Assembly: GCA_050013235.1 (NCBI GenBank)
Contig: JBEKFQ010000011.1
Location: forward strand, 22,988 to 86,987
DNA: 64,000 nt
Direction of reading: 5' to 3'
DNA from: RH-AL1 sp050013235
GTDB lineage: Bacteria > Pseudomonadota > Alphaproteobacteria > Rhizobiales > Beijerinckiaceae
The notes under the pieces are model-generated. The model searched no databases, had not been told where the DNA came from, and saw only the letters and a list, made by a program, of their open reading frames with translations. A program made the position numbers and the translations under genes. This document shows, one piece after another, positions 18,239 to 26,921 of the stretch. Each line of letters opens with the position of its first letter. Position 1 is the stretch's first letter.

Positions 18239-19837
18239 TCAAAATCTCGGGATGACGAAGGGCCGCAACGTTTCGCTATTTTTCACGTCTGGAAACATCA
18301 GACGGGCGCGGGCGGTCAGGTGGGGCACGCGCGAGACATCCATTGTGACGGCCAGCGCATCCAGATAGAGGAACTCTTCCTTGGTGCGAATGTCGAAGCG
18401 CGCGAAGCGCTTTTGTCCTTCGGCGAATTCGCGATCCTCTATTGTCTGTTCCGCGAAATCGATCCACGGCCCGTTGCCTTGCGTTCCGTCGAAACCACAT
18501 CCCTCATTCATCGGGACCTTCCGCCGGTCGCGGATGGAGCTTGGAAGACTGTTGGGGTATAAATCATAGAGCGCGCGCAACGGCGCTTTGCCCCTGGCTT
18601 GGCCGTTTACGTCCTCGACAAGCGCCGCGGAATCCAGGCCAAGCGCATAATCCACGACCAGGGGATCGAAAAAAGGCTCGCGCAACTCGAGTTGAAAGCG
18701 CATTCCGCAGCGGTCGTTTCTTTGCAGGCAGGTTTTGTTTATGGTGCCAAGGTGCTGATTGCGCACGAAGATGCCAGCCACATTGCTATCGGCGAATGCC
18801 AGTTCGAGCGGGACGTAGCCCGCGAATAATTCATCCGCGCCTTCGCCACAGAGTGCCACCCGGTAACCGTCTTGGTGAATACGCTGGGATAAGAGATAGG
18901 TGCACAGACTGCCGCGAATCACCTCCGGCTCGAAGGATTCTGTCACCGTCACGATCTCGCGAATGAGAGCGGGGGTATCGAGGCCTGCGCCGTCGAGGGG
19001 AACGCTGCGAAGATCGAGGCCGGTCATGCCGGCATAACGGGCGGCATGCTCATAATCGGGTGCGCCGGGGCCGCCGAGGAAATAGCCGGGCGCCTCTGGC
19101 CGGACCTGGCGGGCATAATGCGCCACTAAAGTGCTGTCGATTCCGCCGCTGAACATGACGGCGAATGGGAGATCGGGCGGAATACGGCTTTGCACCGCGC
19201 TTGCCAGCAAATGGTCGAGCCTGGCCGGATCGCTCGACGCCGTCGCTTGGGCCGGGTCGACCTCGAAGGACTTGAACCGGGCGCATTTGCTCTGCGTGAG
19301 CAAATGTCCCGGCGGCAATAGCAGGATCTCGCCCTTTTCGGCTGCCGAGAGTAACGGCCGGATCTCCGAGCAAAATAGAAACCCGGCGCCGGATTGAATG
19401 AGGTACAGCGGCTTGACGCCAAAGGGATCCCGGGCGGCGAGAAACTGCCCGGTTCCCGTATCGATCGCAACGAAAGCGTACATGCCGTTGAGGCGCGTGA
19501 GAGCCTTTGGACCCCAATGGCTCAAAGCTGTTGCGAGCACTTCGGTGTCGGATTCCGTCTTGAATTTGGCCCCCTCCGCTTCAAGTTCCCGCCGGAGCGC
19601 GGCGTGATTGTAAATCTCGCCGTTGAGGCACACTAAGAGGCGGCCATCCCATGAAATTTGCGGCTGGACGGCATGCGCGCCATCGACGATCCGCAGACGG
19701 CGCGTGGCCATGGCTGTGTTGGGAGCTATCGCGACGATGGGATCGCTGACGTCGCCACGATGGACGAGGCCGCCGATGAGCTGCTGGACAATAGCTCCGG
19801 CGCCTTCCCAGTTAATCGCCGCCGCTATGCCGCACAT
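18239..19837 (-). CDS. asnB: Asparagine synthase (glutamine-hydrolysing)
   Basis: Makes asparagine from aspartate, ATP and glutamine. I chose the ATG at 19837 because the glutaminase nucleophile must be Cys2 (MCGIAAAIN); the frame continues upstream but would bury it. The Ntn glutaminase half shows LNGEIYNHAALRRELE and RDPFGVKPLY, and the synthetase half has the pyrophosphate loop MFSGGIDSTLVAHYA and CGEGADELFAGY. 532 residues fit the AsnB family. It could act on a different amide acceptor, as some AsnB homologues in surface-polymer loci do, but no such genes adjoin it. Confidence 0.88.
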   Translation of the reverse strand: MCGIAAAINWEGAGAIVQQLIGGLVHRGDVSDPIVAIAPNTAMATRRLRIVDGAHAVQPQISWDGRLLVCLNGEIYNHAALRRELEAEGAKFKTESDTEVLATALSHWGPKALTRLNGMYAFVAIDTGTGQFLAARDPFGVKPLYLIQSGAGFLFCSEIRPLLSAAEKGEILLLPPGHLLTQSKCARFKSFEVDPAQATASSDPARLDHLLASAVQSRIPPDLPFAVMFSGGIDSTLVAHYARQVRPEAPGYFLGGPGAPDYEHAARYAGMTGLDLRSVPLDGAGLDTPALIREIVTVTESFEPEVIRGSLCTYLLSQRIHQDGYRVALCGEGADELFAGYVPLELAFADSNVAGIFVRNQHLGTINKTCLQRNDRCGMRFQLELREPFFDPLVVDYALGLDSAALVEDVNGQARGKAPLRALYDLYPNSLPSSIRDRRKVPMNEGCGFDGTQGNGPWIDFAEQTIEDREFAEGQKRFARFDIRTKEEFLYLDALAVTMDVSRVPHLTARARLMFPDVKNSETLRPFVIPRF

Positions 19838-20054
19838 TGCATGGGTTTGCCGCGGGAGCCACAAGTCGCGTCCCTGGCGGAGTGATCGAGATTGAACGCC
19901 AATTTAGGGATCATGTTGCCTTAGGTTGTTGATTCCACGAATCGTTGAAGCTCGCGCTTCGCTGTTTCCAGGCTTAGCCATGTCTTGACGGAATGAACAT
20001 CCGTAGTTTGGGCCGTTCCGTCCCTGGAAGATGCCGGACCCTCGAGCCGGAGCA

Positions 20055-20579
20055 TCAGGCCTCGAGCACGCGGTAGCGGCGGTCGAAATAGAAGAGGCCG
20101 GAGGCTTTATCCGTGGTCTTGATGGCGAGGACCTCGCAAAAGAAGACCTCGTGCGTCCCTTGCGCGATTGATTCCGCGACGCGGCAATCGAAGGAGAGCA
20201 AGGCGCCGTCGAGCACGGGGGCACCCGACGACAGTGTGCTCCATGTGGCGGCCGCGAAGCGTTCGTCCATTGTCGTCCCGCCGCCGCCAAAGAGGGTCGA
20301 CAAGGCCTCGTGCTCGATAGCGAGCGTATTGACGCAAATGATCCGGTTTTTCGCAAAGGCCTTGTGAACCGAGGTCGACCGGTTGAGGCACACCAGGAGG
20401 GTCGGCGGTTGATCGGTCACGCTGCAAACCGCCGAGGCCGTGAAACCCGCGCGTCCGCCGGGCCCATCGGTCGTGACGATGTGGACGGCGGCGCCAAGCC
20501 GGGCCATGGCGTCGCGATAGACTTTCGCGTCGAGCGGCGTGGCGGCCTCGGCTTTGCGTGAGCCGGCGCGGTCAGTCAT
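20055..20579 (-). CDS. Flavin reductase (RutF/HpaC-like)
   Basis: FMN-binding split-barrel protein of 174 residues. ARLGAAVHIVTTDGPGGRAG, FTASAVCSVTDQPPTLLVCL and NRSTSVHKAFAKN form the typical flavin-site block, and GTHEVFFCEV near the C-terminus is also characteristic. Members use NAD(P)H to reduce FMN or FAD for two-component monooxygenases. No oxygenase partner is next to it, so the specific pathway is unclear. The 190 bp up to asnB hold nothing recognisable. Confidence 0.85.
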   Translation of the reverse strand: MTDRAGSRKAEAATPLDAKVYRDAMARLGAAVHIVTTDGPGGRAGFTASAVCSVTDQPPTLLVCLNRSTSVHKAFAKNRIICVNTLAIEHEALSTLFGGGGTTMDERFAAATWSTLSSGAPVLDGALLSFDCRVAESIAQGTHEVFFCEVLAIKTTDKASGLFYFDRRYRVLEA

Positions 20580-20748
20580 CCCTCGTCTCCGTCAAGGCGG
20601 CCGTGGCGTGTCTTGCCGCCGGAACATTACCCGGGTTTTGCCGGCATGGCGCGGAAATCATGGACGATGGCCTTCTCCGGTCCCGCGGACTGGCGCCGCC
20701 AGGCTGGGGCGTCCTCATGAAGCGCCGGGCGCGGTTACCGCCAGGTTT

Positions 20749-21534
20749 CTAAGATCGTCCGGCATCTAAAATCGTCAAAGCATTGCCCATGGCGGCATAG
20801 GCGGCGGTATTGTCGAAGATGCACCAGGTGGGGACGCCGCGCGCCACGCCGACCTTGAGTTTCGCCTGCAGCGCGGAAAGCGCGGCGGCGTCGTAATCCG
20901 AGTAATATTTCCGGGGGCTGCCGTGCAAGCGGTAATAGACGAGGCCGCTCCAGCCGCCGGGTTCGCTGGCGCCCTCGGCCGGGGCGGGATCGGCTGCCGC
21001 GCGGGCCACTTGAAGCGCGCGCAGCCGCGCTTCGGCCTCCGGCGTGAACCAGCTGGGATGACGCGGCTCGCAGACCACCGGCGCCTTGATATAGCGGGGC
21101 AGGGCGACGAAGAAATCCTCGACGATTTTGGCGTCGTGCTCCAGGCTGGGCGGAAGCTGGATCAGTAAGGCGCCGAAGTTTTCGCCCAGGCCCGCCACCT
21201 CGCCGGCGAACCGGCGGACCAGCGCCTCGCATCCCCTGAGGCCGGCCTCGTGGCTGATCGCGCGCGGCAGTTTGACGGCGAACCGGAAACTCGGCGGCAC
21301 GCTGCGCGCCCAAAGCGCATAGGCTTCGGGGCTATGCGAGCGGTAGAAGGAGGAGGTGATCTCGACGGCGGGAAACCGCTGGGCATAACGCTCGAGATGG
21401 GTGCCCTCGAAGGGCATGTCGTAGGCATGGCGGGCCGGAATGGTCCAACCCGACGTTCCCACGAGCAAGGACGCCGCTTGGCCCCGAGGCGCCAGCGCCG
21501 GATGATCGAGCTTCACGTTTAAAACCGCCGCCAT
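20749..21534 (-). CDS. DUF72 (YecE-like) protein
   Basis: A 261-residue member of the DUF72 family, TIM-barrel proteins of unknown function. It shows LLVGTSGWTIP near the start, YAQRFPAVEITSSFYRSHS, FRFAVKLPRAISHE, GALLIQLPPSLE, a VCEPRHPSW segment and the YYRLHGSPRKYYSDY motif. The C-terminal IFDNTAAYAAMGNALTI is also typical. It stands alone on the minus strand between the flavin reductase and pncA; the context does not suggest a role. Confidence 0.87.
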   Translation of the reverse strand: MAAVLNVKLDHPALAPRGQAASLLVGTSGWTIPARHAYDMPFEGTHLERYAQRFPAVEITSSFYRSHSPEAYALWARSVPPSFRFAVKLPRAISHEAGLRGCEALVRRFAGEVAGLGENFGALLIQLPPSLEHDAKIVEDFFVALPRYIKAPVVCEPRHPSWFTPEAEARLRALQVARAAADPAPAEGASEPGGWSGLVYYRLHGSPRKYYSDYDAAALSALQAKLKVGVARGVPTWCIFDNTAAYAAMGNALTILDAGRS

Positions 21535-21613
21535 CCCTCACCCTCGCGCGCGGACCCGAATCGAACCAGGGTTTTATTTAGGACGATTCTGGGCCGGGGT
21601 CACGCGGGGGTTC

Positions 21614-22240
21614 TCAAGCCTGGGCCAACAAGCCATCGGCCAAATGCACGCCGGCTTTGTACATGGCGGCTATGGCGGCTTCGAGCGAGCCACCGGTATC
21701 GATGGACCGCGCGGCTTCCGGGATCACGAAGGTCTCGAACCCGGCGCGCTTCGCGTCGAGCGCGCTCCAGCTCACGCAAAAATCCAACGCGAGACCGGTC
21801 AGAAAAACGCGGGTGAAGCCGCGCTCGCGGAGATAGCCGGTAAGCCCGGTGGGCGTCGCCCCATCGGCCTCGGCGAAGGCGGAATAGCTGTCGATATGGC
21901 TCCGGAACCCCTTGCGGAGGATCATCTCCGCCTTGGGGATCTTTAACGCGCCAGCGAGTTCGGCGCCGTGGCTTCCTTGCACGCAATGGTCCGGCCAGAG
22001 CACTTGGGTCCGGCCATCGGGCAGGGTGATGGTCTCGAAAGGCCGCTTGCCGGGGTGGGACGAGGCAAAAGAGACATGCCCGGCGGGATGCCAATCCTGC
22101 GTCAGGATCACATGCTCGAATCTTTCCGCCAGAGCCAGGATGGGCGCGATGACGCCATCCCCGTCCGGCACCGCCAGCGCCCCGCCGGGGAGGAAGTCGT
22201 TCTGGACGTCGATGACGAGGAGGACGGAGGTGGGGGACAT
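21614..22240 (-). CDS. pncA: Nicotinamidase
   Basis: Cysteine hydrolase of the isochorismatase-like fold that converts nicotinamide to nicotinate for NAD salvage. The catalytic triad is visible: Asp in LLVIDVQNDFLPGGAL, Lys in MILRKGF and Cys in LALDFCVSWSALDAKRAGF. The metal site is seen in TQDWHPAGHVSFASSHPGK. The 208-residue length and the cis-peptide segment fit bacterial PncA. NAD kinase lies 34 kb away, so there is no local NAD operon. Confidence 0.92.
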   Translation of the reverse strand: MSPTSVLLVIDVQNDFLPGGALAVPDGDGVIAPILALAERFEHVILTQDWHPAGHVSFASSHPGKRPFETITLPDGRTQVLWPDHCVQGSHGAELAGALKIPKAEMILRKGFRSHIDSYSAFAEADGATPTGLTGYLRERGFTRVFLTGLALDFCVSWSALDAKRAGFETFVIPEAARSIDTGGSLEAAIAAMYKAGVHLADGLLAQA

Positions 22241-22332
22241 GGTCGGCGAAGCCTTTTCGAGGCAGCGAGCAGGGTTTGTTCATATTCCCGAAAATTTCGG
22301 CACCGTAAGGATACCCTCAATCTTTTCCATCA

Positions 22333-22401
22333 TTGCGAGCGCAGCGAAGCAATCCATGCCGGCCCCATGCGCGTAGATGGATTGCTTCGCTGCGCTCGCA
22401 A
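22333..22401. repeat. Perfect 25-bp inverted repeat (REP-like)
   Basis: Arms at 22333-22357 and 22377-22401 are exact reverse complements of 25 bases, separated by a 19-nt loop. The arm begins TTGCGAGCGCAGCGAAGCAA, a form of a widespread intergenic palindrome (TTGCGAGC...GAAGCAATCC) found in many bacterial genomes. It lies between pncA and the 3' end of thrS, so it would form a hairpin just after the thrS stop codon. No T run follows, so it is not a standard terminator. Confidence 0.85.
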
Positions 22402-22427
22402 GGACGCTAAACTATTGGGGTGATCTC

Positions 22428-24359
22428 TCACCCCCGCAAATCCGGCGCTGTCGCTTCGGCCTTCAGCGCCGCCAACGCATCCTCCAGCCCCATCATCGTC
22501 TGCGCCTGCGAGCCGAGCCGCCGGATCGAGACCGTGCGTTCGGCCGCTTCTTTCCGCCCGACGACCAGCATGACCGGCACTTTGGCCAGCGAGTGCTCGC
22601 GCACCTTGTAGTTGATCTTCTCGTTGCGCAGATCGCCTTCGACGCGGAGCCCGGCCTTGCGGGCGAGCGCCATCACTTCATAGGCGTATTCGTCGCCATC
22701 CGACGTGATCGTCGCGACAACGGCTTGCAGCGGCGAGAGCCACAACGGCAGATGGCCGGCGAAATTCTCGATGAGGATGCCGGTGAAACGCTCCAGCGAG
22801 CCGAACATGGCGCGGTGGATCATCACCGGCGTCAGTTTGTCGCTGTCGGGACCGATGTAGAAGGCGCCGAAGCGGCCGGGCAGGTTGAAATCGACCTGCG
22901 TCGTGCCGCATTGCCATTCCCGGCCGATGGCGTCGCGCAAGGTATATTCGAGTTTGGGGCCGTAGAACGCGCCTTCGCCGGGATTGATGCCGGTTTTCAA
23001 CCCACTTAGGCCGATTTCCTCCAGCACGCGGCCAAGCGCGGCTTCGGCCTTTTCCCAGGCCTCGTCCGAGCCGACGTGTTTTTCCGGCCGCGTCGAGAGT
23101 TTGACGACAATGTCCTCGAAGCCGAAATCCTTATAGATCGAGAGGATCATGGTGTTGATCTTCAACGCTTCTTCCATGATCTGGTCTTCGGTGCAGAAAA
23201 TATGCGCATCGTCCTGCGTGAAGGCGCGCACGCGCATGATGCCGTGGATCGCGCCTGAGGGTTCGTAGCGGTGCACGATGCCAAATTCCGCAATCTTGAG
23301 AGGGAGATCGCGGTAGGACTTCAAACCGTTCTTGAAGATCTGGACATGGCCGGGGCAGTTCATCGGCTTGAGTGCGAAGACGCGGTCGTCCTCGGTCGTC
23401 GTGATGAACATGTTTTCGCGATAGGTCTGCCAATGGCCGGAGGTTTCCCACAAGGCGCGGTCGAGAATTTGCGGCGTGTTGACCTCGATATAGCCGGCCT
23501 CTTCCTGGCGGCGGCGCATGTAGGAAATCAGCGTCTGGAACAGGGTCCAGCCCTTGGGGTGCCAAAACACCGTGCCGGGGCCTTCTTCCTGGAAATGGAA
23601 GAGATCCATTTCGCGGCCGAGGCGCCGGTGGTCGCGCCGCTCGGCCTCCTCGAGCTGCTTGAGATAGGCGTCGAGATCCTCTTGCTTGGCGAAAGCGGTG
23701 GCATAGATGCGCTGGAGCATCGGCCGCGTGGAATCGCCGCGCCAATAGGCGCCCGCCACCTTCATGAGTTTAAAGGCCTGGCCGACTTTGCCGGTGGAGG
23801 TCATATGCGGCCCGCGGCAGAGATCGAGCCAGCTGCCTTGCTTATAAATTTTAAGCTCTTGATCCGCCGGGATCATGTCCACGAGTTCGATCTTGAAGGC
23901 CTCGCCGGTTTTCTCGAACCAATCCTTGGCCTGATCGCGCGTCCAATATTCCTTGGTGAAGGGCGCGTCCTTGGCGATGATCTCGCGCATCTTCTTTTCG
24001 ATGGCGGTGAAATCTTCGGGCGTGAACGGCTCGGCGCGGTAGAAATCGTAATAGAAGCCATTCTCGATGACCGGGCCGATGGTGACTTGCGTGCCGGGGT
24101 AGAGCGTCTGCACCGCTTCGGCCAGCACATGGGCGGCATCGTGGCGGATTAGTTCGAGCGCGCGGGGATCGTCGCGCGAGACGAATTCGAGAGCGACGTC
24201 GCTGTCGACCGGATCGGAGAGGTCGCTCAACACGCCGTTGCGCATCATGGCGACCGTGCGTTTAAGGAGCGAGGGGGAGATGCTTTTTGCGATATTGGCG
24301 CCGGAAACGCCGTCTTCGAACTGGCGCGAGGCGCCATCGGGGAAAGTCACATTGATCAT
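22428..24359 (-). CDS. thrS: Threonyl-tRNA synthetase
   Basis: Class II aminoacyl-tRNA synthetase with the complete ThrRS architecture: an N-terminal TGS domain (MINVTFPDGASRQFEDG), the editing domain with HDAAHVLAEAV, the catalytic core with motif 2 (RYEPSGAIHGIMRVRAFTQD, followed by DDAHIF), the zinc-ligand region MNCPGHVQIF and motif 3 (RAMFGSLERFTGILIE), then the anticodon-binding domain (LPLWLSPLQAVV). 643 residues is normal. The ATG at 24359 is preferred over a TTG two codons upstream. It is a single-copy essential gene, here transcribed alone. Confidence 0.97.
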   Translation of the reverse strand: MINVTFPDGASRQFEDGVSGANIAKSISPSLLKRTVAMMRNGVLSDLSDPVDSDVALEFVSRDDPRALELIRHDAAHVLAEAVQTLYPGTQVTIGPVIENGFYYDFYRAEPFTPEDFTAIEKKMREIIAKDAPFTKEYWTRDQAKDWFEKTGEAFKIELVDMIPADQELKIYKQGSWLDLCRGPHMTSTGKVGQAFKLMKVAGAYWRGDSTRPMLQRIYATAFAKQEDLDAYLKQLEEAERRDHRRLGREMDLFHFQEEGPGTVFWHPKGWTLFQTLISYMRRRQEEAGYIEVNTPQILDRALWETSGHWQTYRENMFITTTEDDRVFALKPMNCPGHVQIFKNGLKSYRDLPLKIAEFGIVHRYEPSGAIHGIMRVRAFTQDDAHIFCTEDQIMEEALKINTMILSIYKDFGFEDIVVKLSTRPEKHVGSDEAWEKAEAALGRVLEEIGLSGLKTGINPGEGAFYGPKLEYTLRDAIGREWQCGTTQVDFNLPGRFGAFYIGPDSDKLTPVMIHRAMFGSLERFTGILIENFAGHLPLWLSPLQAVVATITSDGDEYAYEVMALARKAGLRVEGDLRNEKINYKVREHSLAKVPVMLVVGRKEAAERTVSIRRLGSQAQTMMGLEDALAALKAEATAPDLRG

Positions 24360-24463
24360 CGGCAAGGCCCGGTTTGGCTCACTCGCCGATACAAACCGGC
24401 GTAAGCGGGGTGGTTGATTCCCGCCTGCCTATCATGCTCCGTCGCTGGAGTTAAGCCGAAGCG

Positions 24464-26203
24464 TTAAGCTGCGGCTTGGCGATCCACTTGCGCGGGCTGC
24501 CGCGACATCTCGTGCGCGATATCGATGAAATGATCCAGCAGCCAAGAGGCGGCCTCCGGCGCCGTGGGGTTCTGGCTGTCGCCCGGCATCAGCCAGATGG
24601 TGCAGCCAGGCGAATCAAGTCTGCGGCCTAAGCGGCCGAAATAGCTCGCGAGTTCGCGAAGAGAAGCGGGTTCGCCACTATAGACGAGCGAAACCCGTGT
24701 GCCGGCTTGGGCGAGGCCCGCGAACAGGCGTCTGACGCGAGCGGGTCCGGGGTCGCGCAGAATCAAGGCGCGGATCGCGGCGGGAAGGCTGGCCTTTAGC
24801 CTGGCTCGCCCCTGTTGGAGCAGGTTCTTGGCCCGGTCCCGGATCGTGCGGCGGCCATGGTGCTGGGCGGCGGCGGCGAGATCTTGAAAGAACAACGTTC
24901 TCTCGTCGCCGGGGTGCAGGCGCGAGGGCTGGGGCAGCGTTTCGCCGGTGACGAGGGCGAACAGGCTCGACGCGCTGTCCGAAATCATATCCGCCGCGCG
25001 GTCCGCCGCAAGGTTTGTGGCGTCGACGGCAATGACATGGGTGATCCGCCGGTCTAGCGCGGCCAAGGCGAAACCGGCGGATGGGCCGAGCGCGGCTAGG
25101 GCAATTCCGCTGGCGCCGCGTGATTCCAGAACCTCCACGGCATGGCCGATGATGCGGGACAGCGCTTCGCCTTCGGCGCCTTGGATGTCCAGGCGCAGGC
25201 TGGCGTGACCCGATGCGGCGAGGGCGCGGGTCAGATCGACCGCCATCCGCCGCCAGCCCATGCGCGGCGTCAGACCCTCGTCGAGAAGAATGAGGACGGG
25301 CTGGGTCGCGACGGGATGGGCGGGTTGGCACAAGAGACCCCGGAATCGCCCATCCGGCCCGGCGGGCAGGGGCTCTTCCCGGAACGAGGCGGCGCGCAAT
25401 GTGGCGGGCAGGCAGGGCAAGCGAGGAAGGCTCGTCCGCTCGCCCGGAGGGTGGCATTTTACCAGGGCGGCGACGATGGACTCGATGGCGGCGGGGAGGG
25501 CGTCGAGCGCGCGCGCGCCAAGCGACGCGCCTCGATAGGGCGGAATGATTTCCAGCGACGAGGCCAGGCCATGCCGGCGGAAATGTTCGGAGACGTTCGC
25601 GCCGGCTTTGCGATCCGCCCGGTCGAAGACCACCGCGTTCTTCAAGCCGCCCGTTCCGCTTTTCAGGGGATCGAGCCGCTCGAGGCTTTCGAGCATTGGC
25701 GCGGAAAGGGAATAGCCGGAGAGGTCGAGGCCCATGCTTTCGCGTGCATTTTCGGCTAAGGCCAAGAGGCCGCGGGCGTAGGCGGCGCCGTTTGCCGCGG
25801 GCGCGATCAAAATCAGGCTTGCGACATCGAGGCGCTGGGCGGTGGCCTCCATCGCCACGGCCGCGCCGAGGGACTGGCCGATGAAGACAAACTGCTTCAC
25901 GCCGCTGTAAGCGCGGAGAAAACCCGCGGCCGCGCCTGCTGCCTGGGTCCATTGCGCGACATCCGCAATGCTCGTCATGCTTCCGAGAGAGGCGCCGGTG
26001 CCGGGATAATCGAAGCGCAGACAGGGATAGCCAGCGGCGGCGATCGCCTCGGCGAGCCGCTGCCATGCCGCCCGTGTCGCAAGCTCCTCGAGCCCCCACG
26101 GCGGGCAGAGCACGACGCCGGTATCCGCCATGCCGGGATAAAAGAAGCCCCGGCAGCCCTTGAAGGCGCAAGGCGCGCTGGACACAGGGGAAATCACGTT
26201 CAT
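24464..26203 (-). CDS. Tandem alpha/beta-hydrolase-like protein
   Basis: A 579-residue protein that looks like two hydrolase-fold units. The first 240 residues contain CPPWGLEELATRAAWQRLAE, RFDYPGTGASLG and the nucleophile elbow FIGQSLGAAVAMEA, like alpha/beta hydrolases of exopolysaccharide loci. The second half repeats the order (LILLDEGLTPRMGWRRMAVD, LRLDIQGAEG, then GPSAGFALAAL) but its other catalytic residues are not obvious. A C-terminal part has no clear motif. The substrate is unknown. The 250 bp upstream are AT-rich and probably hold its promoter. Confidence 0.7.
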   Translation of the reverse strand: MNVISPVSSAPCAFKGCRGFFYPGMADTGVVLCPPWGLEELATRAAWQRLAEAIAAAGYPCLRFDYPGTGASLGSMTSIADVAQWTQAAGAAAGFLRAYSGVKQFVFIGQSLGAAVAMEATAQRLDVASLILIAPAANGAAYARGLLALAENARESMGLDLSGYSLSAPMLESLERLDPLKSGTGGLKNAVVFDRADRKAGANVSEHFRRHGLASSLEIIPPYRGASLGARALDALPAAIESIVAALVKCHPPGERTSLPRLPCLPATLRAASFREEPLPAGPDGRFRGLLCQPAHPVATQPVLILLDEGLTPRMGWRRMAVDLTRALAASGHASLRLDIQGAEGEALSRIIGHAVEVLESRGASGIALAALGPSAGFALAALDRRITHVIAVDATNLAADRAADMISDSASSLFALVTGETLPQPSRLHPGDERTLFFQDLAAAAQHHGRRTIRDRAKNLLQQGRARLKASLPAAIRALILRDPGPARVRRLFAGLAQAGTRVSLVYSGEPASLRELASYFGRLGRRLDSPGCTIWLMPGDSQNPTAPEAASWLLDHFIDIAHEMSRQPAQVDRQAAA

Positions 26204-26453
26204 TCGTTTGTCCCTCCTGTCCTAGGGCACTTAGGGCCATTTGTTGAAAATCCGCGTGGCCGGGCGGAAGGGTGAATTCACCCGCTCGATAAAAACGACA
26301 ATTTTTTCAAAGAGTTGTATTTTTTTGGCTATTCGCAGATTAGCAACTTTCGCGAAAAATGCGCGAAAAAAGCGGTGTTGTATTAGGGTGATCTTAATTG
26401 CGGTAAAGAAAGTCTTTAAATATAAAGAACAAGAAGAGACCAAATAGAGAACA

Positions 26454-26912
26454 CTAGATCTTTCGTTCCCAGCGCCCGTCTTCGCTCTGTTGCCAATAAG
26501 CCAGCGTAAAACCTTGGGCCTTGAGCTTCGACCATTGGGTCCGTGCCGCCAACACCTCGGCCTCGACACGGCCGTCGAACAGCAGGATTGCGCGTTGGTA
26601 GGGCGAGGTGGCGGGATCGAGATCCACCTCGGCCTGGCCGGCATAGATCCGCAAAGCCGCGCCGTTGGGATTGCCGGCCTCGTGGGTGAGGATCACGGGT
26701 TGGCGCTCGCAATCGGGATCGCTGGCGAGACCATGCGCCAAGAAACTTTCCGGCGCATAGGTCCAGAGGAGATCGTCCAGCCCCTTCAGGCTGCTCTCCT
26801 CCGCCGTTTGGATCGCGACGCGCCAGCCGCGCTCGATCGCCTTTTCTACCAGGGTCGGCAGCGCGCGCGCCAGAGGCTGGTTCTGGAGATGATAGAACCA
26901 GATCTCTGTCAT
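26454..26912 (-). CDS. holC: DNA polymerase III subunit chi
   Basis: Chi binds single-strand-binding protein and connects it to the clamp-loader complex at the replication fork. The 152-residue sequence begins MTEIWFYHLQNQPLARALPT and shows LVEKAIERGWRVAIQTA, LDDLLWTYAPESFLAHG and the YAGQAEVDLDPATSPYQRAI region typical of alphaproteobacterial HolC. It follows pepA after only nine bases and is almost certainly cotranscribed with it, a pairing seen in many proteobacteria. Confidence 0.93.
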   Translation of the reverse strand: MTEIWFYHLQNQPLARALPTLVEKAIERGWRVAIQTAEESSLKGLDDLLWTYAPESFLAHGLASDPDCERQPVILTHEAGNPNGAALRIYAGQAEVDLDPATSPYQRAILLFDGRVEAEVLAARTQWSKLKAQGFTLAYWQQSEDGRWERKI

Positions 26913-26921
26913 GACGCGTTC

